Assembly (NCBI RefSeq): GCF_035984415.1
Contig: NZ_CP130720.1
Location: 1,798,001-1,862,000, forward strand
Length of the DNA stretch: 64,000 nucleotides
Direction: 5' to 3'
Source: Streptomyces sp. NBC_01296
GTDB taxonomy: Bacteria; Actinomycetota; Actinomycetes; Streptomycetales; Streptomycetaceae
Shown: positions 42,652 to 51,660 of the stretch, one piece after another
Position numbering within the stretch: position 1 is the first letter of the stretch
How the letters are laid out: the number at the start of each line of letters is the position of its first letter
The notes under the pieces: model-generated
Database searches by the model: none
What the model was told of the DNA's origin: nothing
What the model saw: the letters and a program-made list of their open reading frames with translations, nothing else
Position numbers and translations under genes: made by a program

Positions 42652-42664
42652 ACAGCAATACTGT
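42652..42664. promoter_or_regulatory. Inverted repeat between acyl-CoA ligase and MerR genes
   Basis: ACAG-CAATA-CTGT lies in the 100-bp divergent gap, 34 bp from the ligase start and 53 bp from the regulator start. A dyad between divergent boxes is where MerR proteins bind. No promoter boxes with 19-bp spacing could be fixed. Confidence 0.4.
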
Positions 42665-42717
42665 TGAAGCTGTACTTACGAACGGGTACGCGCGGAACAG
42701 AGAGCGAGGCGGCGACC

Positions 42718-43461
42718 ATGACCACCCGGGCACCCGAACCCACGCTCACCGTGGACGAGCTGGCCGCCCGGGCGGGTGTGACCGTCCGCACCGTACGGTT
42801 CTACAGCACGCGCGGGCTTTTGCCCCCTCCCGTGATCGGCCCCCGTCGGGTGGGCCACTACGGCCCGGAGCACCTCTCGCGGCTGGCCCTGATCGAGGAG
42901 TTGCAGCACCAGGGCATGACCCTGTCGGCCATCGAGCGGTACCTGGACGCGCTGCCGGACGACCTGAGCCCGCACGACCTGGCGATCCACCGGGCGCTGG
43001 TGGCCACCTGGGCCCCGGACTCGGCGCTGGAGTCCTCGCGGGAGGAGCTGGAGAAGCGGGCCGGGCGCACCCTGACGGACACGGACATCCGGCGGCTGAC
43101 GGCGATGAACGTGCTGGCACCGGCCCCGGAAGGCTTCCGGGTGGACGTGGGGCTGCTGCGGCTGGGGGTCGCGCTGCTCGACGTGCCGATCGCGTACGAG
43201 ACGATCCTGGTGGCGCGCAAGGTGCTGCTCGAGCACGCGCGGACGGCGGCGCACCAGCTGACGGCGCTGTTCCGGGACGAGGTGTGGGGCCCGTTCACGC
43301 AGGGCGAGAGCGATCCGGAGCGAGTGGAGTCCATGAAGGCACTGTCGGCGCACATGCAGCCGATGGTGGTCCAGGCGCTGGTGACGGCGTTCCAGCGGTC
43401 GCTGAAGGAAGAACTGCGGGCGGCGTTCGTCTCGGAACCGGAGGCGGGGAGGACCGACTGA
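42718..43461 (+). CDS. MerR-family transcriptional regulator
   Basis: A 247-residue regulator. The N-terminal MerR helix-turn-helix is intact (LTVDELAARAGVTVRTVRFY and RRVGHYGPEHLSRLALIEEL). The rest is a helical effector domain without Cys, so it is not a metal sensor. The C-terminal half has ALVTAFQRSLKEELRAAFV. Genomic position suggests control of the divergent acyl-CoA ligase, perhaps in response to an acyl-CoA. The ATG has GCGAGGCGG upstream. Confidence 0.88.
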   Translation: MTTRAPEPTLTVDELAARAGVTVRTVRFYSTRGLLPPPVIGPRRVGHYGPEHLSRLALIEELQHQGMTLSAIERYLDALPDDLSPHDLAIHRALVATWAPDSALESSREELEKRAGRTLTDTDIRRLTAMNVLAPAPEGFRVDVGLLRLGVALLDVPIAYETILVARKVLLEHARTAAHQLTALFRDEVWGPFTQGESDPERVESMKALSAHMQPMVVQALVTAFQRSLKEELRAAFVSEPEAGRTD

Positions 43462-43561
43462 TCGGCACCTCGGTGCGGTGGACACGAGCGGGCAGTGTTG
43501 GACGGTCACCGACCCTGCAGGGCCTGGAAAGTGGACACCGCCCGGCGCGAGTCTGCGTGCC

Positions 43562-44089
43562 ATGAATGTTGCACGTACCACCACGACGTCCCGCGCGCTC
43601 CGTGCCATGACGGTGCTGACCGCCGCCGCAGCCCTCTGCGCCACCGCCCCCACCGCCCACGCCGCGCAGGACACCGACCGGCGCGCGCCGGGGATCGTCG
43701 GCGCCTGGGCCCGTGCCTGGAACGGCACCGAACCCCAGGCGCTCGGCGCCCTGTTCACCGCCGACGGCACGTACACCGATGAAGCCGTGGCCATCACCTT
43801 CCGTGGCCGGACGGAGATCTCGGGGTGGAAGGCCCGCGCCGACAGCCTCATCGACAACGTCCGCGTCACCGTCCGCGCCGCCCACCGCGACGGCGACCGC
43901 ATCACCGTCCGGGCCGTCTACTCCGGCCATCTCAAGGGCGCGCCCCAGCCCTTCGCCGTGCCGATGACCACCCTGCTCGACCTCGGCGGGAACCACTGCC
44001 GGATCGTCTCCGACCGGGACCACTACAGCCTGGCCGCTGTCCTGCGCCAGTCCGGCCTGCCCGCCGACTGGACCCCGCCCGCCGCCTGA
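43562..44089 (+). CDS. Secreted NTF2/SnoaL-like protein
   Basis: A 175-residue protein with a signal peptide (RALRAMTVLTAAAALCATAP, cleavage near AHA-AQ) and an NTF2-like domain of the SnoaL/SgcJ type (GIVGAWARAWNGTEPQALGA; LFTADGTYTDEAVAITFRGR). Such domains bind small hydrophobic ligands or act as cyclases and isomerases. No function can be assigned. The ATG lacks a strong ribosome site; an upstream alternative was not found. A shared hairpin follows. Confidence 0.8.
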   Translation: MNVARTTTTSRALRAMTVLTAAAALCATAPTAHAAQDTDRRAPGIVGAWARAWNGTEPQALGALFTADGTYTDEAVAITFRGRTEISGWKARADSLIDNVRVTVRAAHRDGDRITVRAVYSGHLKGAPQPFAVPMTTLLDLGGNHCRIVSDRDHYSLAAVLRQSGLPADWTPPAA

Positions 44090-44106
44090 CGGCAGCCGGA
44101 GCGCAC

Positions 44107-44138
44107 GCCCCGGGCCCGCTCGCGGGCGGGCCCGGGGC
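44107..44138. terminator. Bidirectional hairpin between NTF2-like gene and fadB
   Basis: GCCCCGGGCCC (44107-44117) pairs with GGGCCCGGGGC (44128-44138) across a 10-base loop, between two convergent genes with stops 18 bp and 8 bp away. Confidence 0.75.
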
Positions 44139-44145
44139 GCCGAGC

Positions 44146-46317
44146 TCAGTCGGCGTACGTCTCGCCGCGCTCGGCCTTCGCGACGAGCGAGGCCGGCGGG
44201 GTGAAGCGCTCGCCGTACTGGGCGGCCAGCTCGCGGGAGCGGGCGACGAAGCCCGGCAGGCCGCCCTCGTAGCCGTTGATGTACTGGATCACGCCGCCGG
44301 TCCAGGCCGGGAAGCCGATGCCCATGATGGAGCCGATGTTGGCGTCGGCGATCGAGGTGAGCACGCCCTCGTCGAGGCAGCGGACGGTGTCCAGGGCCTC
44401 GGAGAAGAGCATCCGCTCCTTCATGTCGATGAACGGGATGTCCGCGTCCGGCTTGGCGAAGTGCTCGCGCAGGCCCGGCCAGATGCCGGCGCGCTTGCCG
44501 CTCTCGTCGTACGCGTAGAAGCCGGCCCCGCCGCTGCGGCCGGGGCGGCCGAACTCGTCGACCATCCGGTCGATGACCGTGTCCGCGGGGTGCGCGGTCC
44601 AGGTGCGGCCCTCGGCCTCGAAGGCCTTGCGGCTCTCGTTGCGGATCTTGCGCGGGAGGGTGAGGGTGAGCTCGTCCATCAGGGAGAGCACCTTGGCCGG
44701 GTAGCCGGCCTGGGCCGCGGCCTGCTCGATGGAGGCGGGCTCGACGCCCTCGCCGACCATCGCGACGCCCTCGTTGATGAACTGGCCGATGACGCGCGAG
44801 GTGAAGAAGCCGCGCGAGTCGTTGACCACGATCGGGGTCTTGTTGATCTGCCGTACGAGGTCGAAGGCGCGGGCGATGGCCTCGTCGCCGGTGCGCTCGC
44901 CCTTGATGATCTCCACCAGCGGCATCTTGTCGACGGGCGAGAAGAAGTGCAGTCCGATGAAGTCGACGGGGCGCGAAACCCCTTCCGCGAGGCCCGTGAT
45001 GGGCAGCGTGGAGGTGTTGGAGCAGAGCAGCGCGTCGGGGGCGATGACGTCCTGGATCTCCTGGAACACCTTGTGCTTGAGGGAGGTGTCCTCGAAGACG
45101 GCCTCGATGATGGCGTCGCAGCCGGCCAGGTCGGCTGCCTCGGCGGTCGGGGTGATCCGGGCGAGGAGTTCGGCGCGCTGGGCCTCGGTGCTGCGGCCGC
45201 GGGAGACGGCCTTGTCGAGCAGCTTCTCGGAGTACGCCTTGCCCTTCGCGGCGGCCTCGGGGGTGACGTCCTTCAGCACCACCTCGATGCCCGCGCGGGC
45301 GCAGGAGTACGCGATGCCCGCGCCCATCATGCCCGCGCCGAGGACGGCGACCTTGGTGACCTTGCGGGGCGCGATGCCCTGCGGGCGGCTGCGGCCGGCG
45401 TTGACGGCCTGGAGGTCGAAGAAGAACGCCTGGATCATGTTCTTGGCGGTCTGTCCGGTGACCAGCTCGGTGAAGTAGCGGGCCTCGATGGTCAGCGCGG
45501 TCTCGAAGTCCACCTGGGCGCCCTCGACGGCGCAGGCCAGGATGTTGCGCGGGGCCGGGTACGGGGCGCCGTTCAGCTGCTTCTTCAGGTTGGCCGGGAA
45601 GGCCGGGAGGTTGGCGGCGAACTTCGGGTTCGACGGCGTGCCGCCCGGGATCCGGTAGCCGGGTACGTCCCAGGGCTGCTTCGACTCCGGGTTGGCGTCG
45701 ATGAAGGCGCGGGCCTTGGCCAGCATCTCCTCGGGGGTGGCGGCCAGTTCGTGGACGAGGCCGTTGTCGAGGGCGCGCTGCGGGTTGTACTGGGTGCCCT
45801 GGAGCAGGACCTTGAGCAGCGCGTCGGCGATGCCCATCAGGCGCACCGTACGGGTGACACCGCCGCCGGCCGGCAGCAGGCCGAGGGTGACCTCGGGCAG
45901 GCCGATCTTGGAGCCGGGGGCGTCGAGGGCGACGCGGTGGTGCGAGGCCAGGCAGATCTCGTAACCGCCGCCGAGGGCCGCGCCGTTGATGGCGGCCACA
46001 ACGGGCTTGCCGAGGGTCTCGATGCGGCGCAGGGAGCGCTTGATCGCGGTGCCGGTGTCGAAGGCGAGCTGCGCGTGCTCGGGGCGCAGCCCGATCATGT
46101 CCTTGAGGTCGCCGCCCGCGAAGAAGGTCTTCTTGGCGGAGGTGTAGATGATGCCGCGGATGGAGTCCTTCTCGGCCTCGGCGCGGTCGGCGATCGCCGC
46201 GATGGAGTCCTTGAAGGCCTGGTTCATCGTGTTGGCGGACTGGTCGGGGTCGTCGAGGACGAGGGTGACGACGCCGGTCTCGTCCTGTTCCCAGCGGATC
46301 GTGGTGGACTCGCTCAT
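44146..46317 (-). CDS. fadB: Multifunctional 3-hydroxyacyl-CoA dehydrogenase/enoyl-CoA hydratase (FadB-like)
   Basis: A 723-residue fusion. N-terminal crotonase domain (TFFAGGDLKDMIGL; GAALGGGYEICLASHHRVA). Then an NAD-binding domain (KVAVLGAGMMGAGIAYSCAR, near residue 320) and the C-terminal 3-hydroxyacyl-CoA dehydrogenase domain (IGLHFFSPVDKMPLVEII; GFFTSRVIGQFINEGVAMV). It carries out hydration and NAD-dependent oxidation of enoyl-CoA in beta-oxidation. Last gene of a five-gene minus-strand operon, 50 bp after the thiolase gene. The ATG is 46317. Confidence 0.94.
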   Translation of the reverse strand: MSESTTIRWEQDETGVVTLVLDDPDQSANTMNQAFKDSIAAIADRAEAEKDSIRGIIYTSAKKTFFAGGDLKDMIGLRPEHAQLAFDTGTAIKRSLRRIETLGKPVVAAINGAALGGGYEICLASHHRVALDAPGSKIGLPEVTLGLLPAGGGVTRTVRLMGIADALLKVLLQGTQYNPQRALDNGLVHELAATPEEMLAKARAFIDANPESKQPWDVPGYRIPGGTPSNPKFAANLPAFPANLKKQLNGAPYPAPRNILACAVEGAQVDFETALTIEARYFTELVTGQTAKNMIQAFFFDLQAVNAGRSRPQGIAPRKVTKVAVLGAGMMGAGIAYSCARAGIEVVLKDVTPEAAAKGKAYSEKLLDKAVSRGRSTEAQRAELLARITPTAEAADLAGCDAIIEAVFEDTSLKHKVFQEIQDVIAPDALLCSNTSTLPITGLAEGVSRPVDFIGLHFFSPVDKMPLVEIIKGERTGDEAIARAFDLVRQINKTPIVVNDSRGFFTSRVIGQFINEGVAMVGEGVEPASIEQAAAQAGYPAKVLSLMDELTLTLPRKIRNESRKAFEAEGRTWTAHPADTVIDRMVDEFGRPGRSGGAGFYAYDESGKRAGIWPGLREHFAKPDADIPFIDMKERMLFSEALDTVRCLDEGVLTSIADANIGSIMGIGFPAWTGGVIQYINGYEGGLPGFVARSRELAAQYGERFTPPASLVAKAERGETYAD

Positions 46318-46367
46318 GTTCGCTACTTCCGTGTCAGAGAGGAGGTCTGGGGGATACAGGACGCGGT

Positions 46368-47582
<1,215 letters not shown>

Positions 47583-47613
47583 TGGTCAAGCCTTTCGGGG
47601 AGGGGTCCGTGCG

Positions 47614-48756
47614 TTAGCCGAGGAGGGAGCGGCCGATGATCTCTTTCATGATCTCGGTCGTGCCCCCGTAGATGGTCTGGATGCGGCCGTCGATGAAGGC
47701 CCGTGCGACCGGGTATTCGCTCATGTAGCCGTACCCGCCGTGCAGTTGCAGGCAGCGGTCGGCGACCCGCTTCTGGAGCTCGGTCGCCCACCACTTGGCC
47801 ATCGAGGCGTGGACGTGGTCCAGCTCGCCGTTGGAGTGGTCGACGATGCAGCGGTCCAGGAAGGTGCGGGTGACCGCGCACTCGGTGGCCATCTCCGCTA
47901 TCTCGAAGCGGATGTGCTGGAGCTTGGAGAGCGGCCGCCCGAAGGCCTCGCGCTCCTTCACGTACCGGGTGGTGATCTCCAGCAGGTGCTCGGCGGCGGC
48001 GATGCCGGCCATCGCGATGCCCATCCGCTCCTGCGCGAGGTTGGTCATCAGGTGGACGAAGGCGCCGTTCAGCTCGCCGAGCAGGTTCTCCTTGGGGACG
48101 CGTACGTCGTGGAAGAACAGCTCGGCGGTGTCCTGCGCCTTCTGGCCGATCTTGTCGAGGTTGCGGCCGCGCTCGAAGCCCTCCGTGCCGCGCTCGACCA
48201 CCAGCAGCGACAGGCCGTGCGCGCCGCCCTCCGGGGTGGTCTTGGCGACCACGACCACCAGGTCGGCCAGGATGCCGTTGGAGATGAAGGTCTTGGAACC
48301 GTTGAGCACCCAGTGGTCGCCCCGGTCCTCCGCGCTGGTCCGGATCCCCTGGAGGTCGGAGCCCGCACCCGGCTCGGTCATCGCGATCGCCGTGATCGTC
48401 TCGCCCGAGCAGAAGCCGGGCAGCCAGCGCCGCTTCTGCTCCTCGGTGGCGAGCGAGGTCAGGTACGGGCCGATGATGTCGTTGTGCAGGCCGATCGCGA
48501 GCCCGGCCGCCCCGGCCCGGGTGAACTCCTCGGCGATCACGGCGGCGTAGCGGAAGTCGGTGTTCCCGCCGCCCCCGTACTCCTCCGGGACGGCCAGGCC
48601 CAGCAGGCCCTGCCGGCCGGCGGCCCGCCAGGCCTCACGGCTGACGATCCCGTCCTTCTCCCACTGCTCGTAGTGCGGCAGCACCTCCTTGGTGAGGAAG
48701 GTGCGGACCGTTTCGCGGAACGCCTCGTGTTCGGCGTCGAAGATGCGGCGTTGCAT
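47614..48756 (-). CDS. Acyl-CoA dehydrogenase
   Basis: A 380-residue flavoprotein. The FAD/substrate motif is ITAIAMTEPGAGSDLQGI; LNGSKTFISNGILADLVVVV follows. The C-terminal block LQLHGGYGYMSEYPVARAFID ends with IQTIYGGTTEIMKEIIGRSL, where Glu is the catalytic base. It makes the 2,3-double bond of an acyl-CoA. The ATG at 48756 is 10 bp after the LLM oxidoreductase gene. Confidence 0.94.
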   Translation of the reverse strand: MQRRIFDAEHEAFRETVRTFLTKEVLPHYEQWEKDGIVSREAWRAAGRQGLLGLAVPEEYGGGGNTDFRYAAVIAEEFTRAGAAGLAIGLHNDIIGPYLTSLATEEQKRRWLPGFCSGETITAIAMTEPGAGSDLQGIRTSAEDRGDHWVLNGSKTFISNGILADLVVVVAKTTPEGGAHGLSLLVVERGTEGFERGRNLDKIGQKAQDTAELFFHDVRVPKENLLGELNGAFVHLMTNLAQERMGIAMAGIAAAEHLLEITTRYVKEREAFGRPLSKLQHIRFEIAEMATECAVTRTFLDRCIVDHSNGELDHVHASMAKWWATELQKRVADRCLQLHGGYGYMSEYPVARAFIDGRIQTIYGGTTEIMKEIIGRSLLG

Positions 48757-48765
48757 CGGGGCCTC

Positions 48766-49791
48766 CTAGAGCCAGCTCTTGACGGTTTCGATCAGCCGGG
48801 CCGGCTCGGCACCGACGGGGGTGACGTTGAGCATGGTGACGCCCGCCTCCCGGAAGGCCTCGACCCGCTCGCGTACGTAACTCTGCGGCCCGCACAACGT
48901 CATGAGCTCGCAGAACTCGTCCGGGACCGCGGCCGCCGCATCGCGCTTGCGGCCGGAGAGGTAGAGCTCCTGGATCTTGCGGGCCTCCTCCTCATAGCCG
49001 TAGGCGACGGCGAGGTCGTTGTAGAAGTTCTTGCCGACCGCACCCATCCCGCCGACGTACAGCGCGATCTGCGGGCGCGCCAGGTCCCGTACGGCTGCTG
49101 CGTCCTCGCCGATCGCGAGCAGCCCGCCCGCCACGGTCTGCAGGGGTCCGAGCTCCGGGGCGCGCAGGGCCGCGCCTTCGGCGAGGGCGCTCCCCCACAC
49201 CGCGTGGGCCTTCTCCGGGATGAACAGGGTGGGCAGCCAGCCGTCGGCGATCTCGGCGGTCATCCGCACGTTCGCGGGACCGAGCGAGGCGATGTACACG
49301 GGGATCGCGTCGCGGACCGGCCGGGTGAGGATCTTCAGCGGCTTGCCGTGCCGGCCGCCCTTCTCGGGCGGCAGCGGCATGTCGGTGATGCCGTGGTGGT
49401 CGATCGTCTCGCGGCGCCAGATCCGGCGGCACAGCTCGACCGTCTCGCGGGTCCGGCCGAGCGGCTTGTCGTACGGCTTCCCGTGCCAGCCCTCGACGAC
49501 CTGCGGGCCGGAGGCGCCGAGGCCCAGCAGCGCCCGGCCGCCCGACATGGCGTCGAGCCCGGCCGCCGTCTGGGCGACGAGGGCGGGGGTGCGGGAGTAG
49601 ACGTTGAGGATGGCCGAGCCGATCTTCATCCGCTCGGTACGGGCCGCCAGATAGCCCATGATCGTCGGGGAGTCGAAGCCCCAGGCCTCGGCGACCCACA
49701 CGGCGTCGAGTCCGGCCGCCTCCAGCGCGGTCGCCTCGTCGGCGGCCCGGCGCGGGTCCCCGGAGTAGTCGAGCATCATGGAGAGTTCCAT
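48766..49791 (-). CDS. LLM-class F420-dependent oxidoreductase
   Basis: A 341-residue luciferase-like TIM-barrel protein (MELSMMLDYSGDPRRAADEA; LDAVWVAEAWGFDSPTIMGY; GRALLGLGASGPQVVEGWHG). The last motif is typical of the F420-dependent group, common beside CoA-linked catabolic genes in actinobacteria. It probably reduces or oxidises an intermediate of the acyl chain degraded by this operon. The ATG overlaps the CoA transferase stop as ATGA. Confidence 0.88.
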   Translation of the reverse strand: MELSMMLDYSGDPRRAADEATALEAAGLDAVWVAEAWGFDSPTIMGYLAARTERMKIGSAILNVYSRTPALVAQTAAGLDAMSGGRALLGLGASGPQVVEGWHGKPYDKPLGRTRETVELCRRIWRRETIDHHGITDMPLPPEKGGRHGKPLKILTRPVRDAIPVYIASLGPANVRMTAEIADGWLPTLFIPEKAHAVWGSALAEGAALRAPELGPLQTVAGGLLAIGEDAAAVRDLARPQIALYVGGMGAVGKNFYNDLAVAYGYEEEARKIQELYLSGRKRDAAAAVPDEFCELMTLCGPQSYVRERVEAFREAGVTMLNVTPVGAEPARLIETVKSWL

Positions 49792-50939
49792 CAGGCGCCC
49801 TCGCCCTTCGCGGTCAGGCCCGGCACGTCCCAGTCGCGGGCCACGGATTCGGTGTCGGCCCCCGGCTGCGCCGGGCCCGAGGCCACCGCGACCGGTGTGG
49901 CCGAGAACCGGGGCGCGGGGGCGGGCTGGGTGATCCCGCCGAAGTCGGTGAAGGTCCCGCGGGCGGCCAGGTGCGGGTGGAGCGGCGCCTCGCGCAGGGA
50001 CAGTACGGGTGCGACGCAGGCGTCGGAGCCCTCGAAGACGGCCGTCCACTCCTCCCGCGTACGGGACTTGAAGCGGGCGGCGACGGTCTCGCGGAGCTCG
50101 CCCCAGCGGGCCGTGTCCTTGCGGGCCGGGGCCCCGTCCTCGATGCCGAGCAGCGCCACGAAGGTGTCGTAGAACTGCTGTTCCAGCGCGCCGACCGCCA
50201 TGTACCCGCCGTCGGAGGTCTCGTACGTGCCGTAGAAGGGGCAGCCGCCGTCGAGGAGGTTGGCCCCGCGCCGGTCCTGCCAGCCGCCGGCCGCCATCAT
50301 CCCGTGGATCATGGCGGTGAGGTGGGCCGTGCCGTCGACGATGGCCGCGTCCACGACCTGGCCGGCGCCGCCCGGGGTGCGGGCGTGCTGCAGGGCCGCG
50401 AGGACGCCGATGACCAGGTAGAGCGAGCCGCCCGCGTAGTCCCCGACGAGGTTGGCGGGGACGGCCGGGGGCTCGCCCGGGTTCCCGATCATGCCGAGGG
50501 CGCCTGTGACGGCGATGTACGCGATGTCGTGCCCGGCGGTGTGCGCGAGCGGGCCGTCCTGGCCCCAGCCGGTCATCCGGCCGTAGACGAGCCCCGGATT
50601 GCGGGCGTGGCAGTCGGCGGGGCCGACGCCGAGCCGCTCGGCGACCCCGGGGCGGAAGCCCTCGATGAGCACGTCGGCCCGCTCGACCAGGTCCAGCACG
50701 CGGGCGGGGCCCTCGGCGGACTTCAGGTCGACCAGGACGGACCGCTTGCCGCGGTTGGTGACGTCGTACGCGGGATCGACCGCGAGCCCGCCGCCGCCGG
50801 GGCGGTCCACCCGTACGACGTCGGCACCGAGATCGGCGAGGAGCATCGCGGCGAACGGGCCCGGGCCGATGCCCGCCAGTTCGACGACGCGCACGCCCGC
50901 GAGCGGGCCGTTGCCGGGCACGTTCCCTGTCACTGCCAT
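49791..50939 (-). CDS. CaiB/BaiF-family CoA transferase (Amacr-like)
   Basis: A 382-residue family III CoA transferase or alpha-methylacyl-CoA racemase. VVELAGIGPGPFAAMLLADL and GADVVRVDRPGG open the fold; NRGKRSVLVDLKS, GHDIAYIAVTGAL and NLVGDYAGGSLYLVIGVLAAL carry the racemase-like Asp and His regions. Racemisation of 2-methylacyl-CoA would fit branched or steroid-type side-chain degradation. First gene of the operon. The ATG at 50939 has GGGGG nearby. Confidence 0.9.
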   Translation of the reverse strand: MAVTGNVPGNGPLAGVRVVELAGIGPGPFAAMLLADLGADVVRVDRPGGGGLAVDPAYDVTNRGKRSVLVDLKSAEGPARVLDLVERADVLIEGFRPGVAERLGVGPADCHARNPGLVYGRMTGWGQDGPLAHTAGHDIAYIAVTGALGMIGNPGEPPAVPANLVGDYAGGSLYLVIGVLAALQHARTPGGAGQVVDAAIVDGTAHLTAMIHGMMAAGGWQDRRGANLLDGGCPFYGTYETSDGGYMAVGALEQQFYDTFVALLGIEDGAPARKDTARWGELRETVAARFKSRTREEWTAVFEGSDACVAPVLSLREAPLHPHLAARGTFTDFGGITQPAPAPRFSATPVAVASGPAQPGADTESVARDWDVPGLTAKGEGA

Positions 50940-51056
50940 CGAGCCCCCAGCATCCCTGGCGCCACTGCCGCCACTGCCGCCACTGTGTGACACAACTGAT
51001 GTAACACCAGTGATGCTAGGAACGCGTTCCACTCAGCACAAGAGCAAGCGCTTAGC
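50940..51056 (-). promoter_or_regulatory. Operon control region with two palindromes
   Basis: Before the CoA-transferase gene stand GGAACGCGTTCC (51019-51030), a perfect 12-bp palindrome, and GCAAGCGCTTAGC around AAGCGCTT (51046-51053). The first resembles the KstR operator (TNNAACNNGTTNNA) except for one outer base; the second resembles sites of KstR2 and related TetR regulators. A spacer of AT-rich TGTTACATCAGTTGTGTCA lies between them and the gene. Likely operators for an acyl-CoA-responsive TetR regulator encoded elsewhere. Confidence 0.5.
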
Positions 51057-51444
51057 CGGTTGACTCGTTTCGCGCGTCGAGCGCCTTCAGGTGCCGCTTG
51101 AGGGCGACCGTCCGGTAGCTCTCCTCCACCCATTCGCACAGCACCTCGAGGGACGGCGCCCCCTTCTCCCCCAGCGGCAGGAAGACCCAGCCGGCCTTCC
51201 CCAGCCCGTACCCGGTCGGCTCCGCCCCGGGCGCGGTCATGGCATGGCCGTGCAGCGCCTCGTCCTTGAGCTTCACGGAGAGCCCGGGCGGCTGCGGGCC
51301 GTCGGCGTTGCCCAGGAAGACGAAGATCTTCTTGTTGACCTTCACGACGCCGTCCTCCGGGCCCCATGGAAACTCCTCCACGGCCTCCGGCAGCCCGCGG
51401 GCGAACTCCCGCACCGCCTCCCACTTGCGCACCGCAGCCTTCAT
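51052..51444 (-). CDS. MmcQ/YjbR-family protein
   Basis: A 130-residue protein of the MmcQ/YjbR (CyaY-like) fold. It shows VREFARGLPEAVEEFPWGPE, KVNKKIFVFLGN and the C-terminal EESYRTVALKRHLKALDAR. The family is described as DNA-binding by structure but its role is unclear. The ATG at 51444 has GGAGG five bases upstream; the GTG at 51456 is inside that ribosome site. Its stop lies inside the palindrome of the following operon's control region. Confidence 0.85.
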   Translation of the reverse strand: MKAAVRKWEAVREFARGLPEAVEEFPWGPEDGVVKVNKKIFVFLGNADGPQPPGLSVKLKDEALHGHAMTAPGAEPTGYGLGKAGWVFLPLGEKGAPSLEVLCEWVEESYRTVALKRHLKALDARNESTG

Positions 51445-51621
51445 GGACGCCTCCACTCAGCACAGGTCACACCTGCTCGCACTCGCAGTCGGTCCTCACG
51501 CTAGCGCCGGCCCCCGGCACCGGCCGGAAAACCGGACCCCAATCCTCCGGTCGCACCCCTTCCCACCTGCGAAAACTCGCATGGCAAAGGCTTCGGGTCT
51601 CTGTACTCTGAGCGGGCTTTC

Positions 51622-51638
51622 AGTCCTGATCAAGGACT
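51622..51638 (+). ncRNA. Leader hairpin, copy 1
   Basis: AGTCCT-gatca-AGGACT, a 6-bp stem 23 bp upstream of the GTG start. The same place in the paralogous gene downstream has AGCCCT-ggcca-AGGGCT. The third pair is T-A here and C-G there, so pairing is kept while the bases change. Flanking TCTGAGCGG and CTTTCAG are also conserved. Confidence 0.6.
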
Positions 51639-51660
51639 CACCGACATCTGGGGGGAATCG

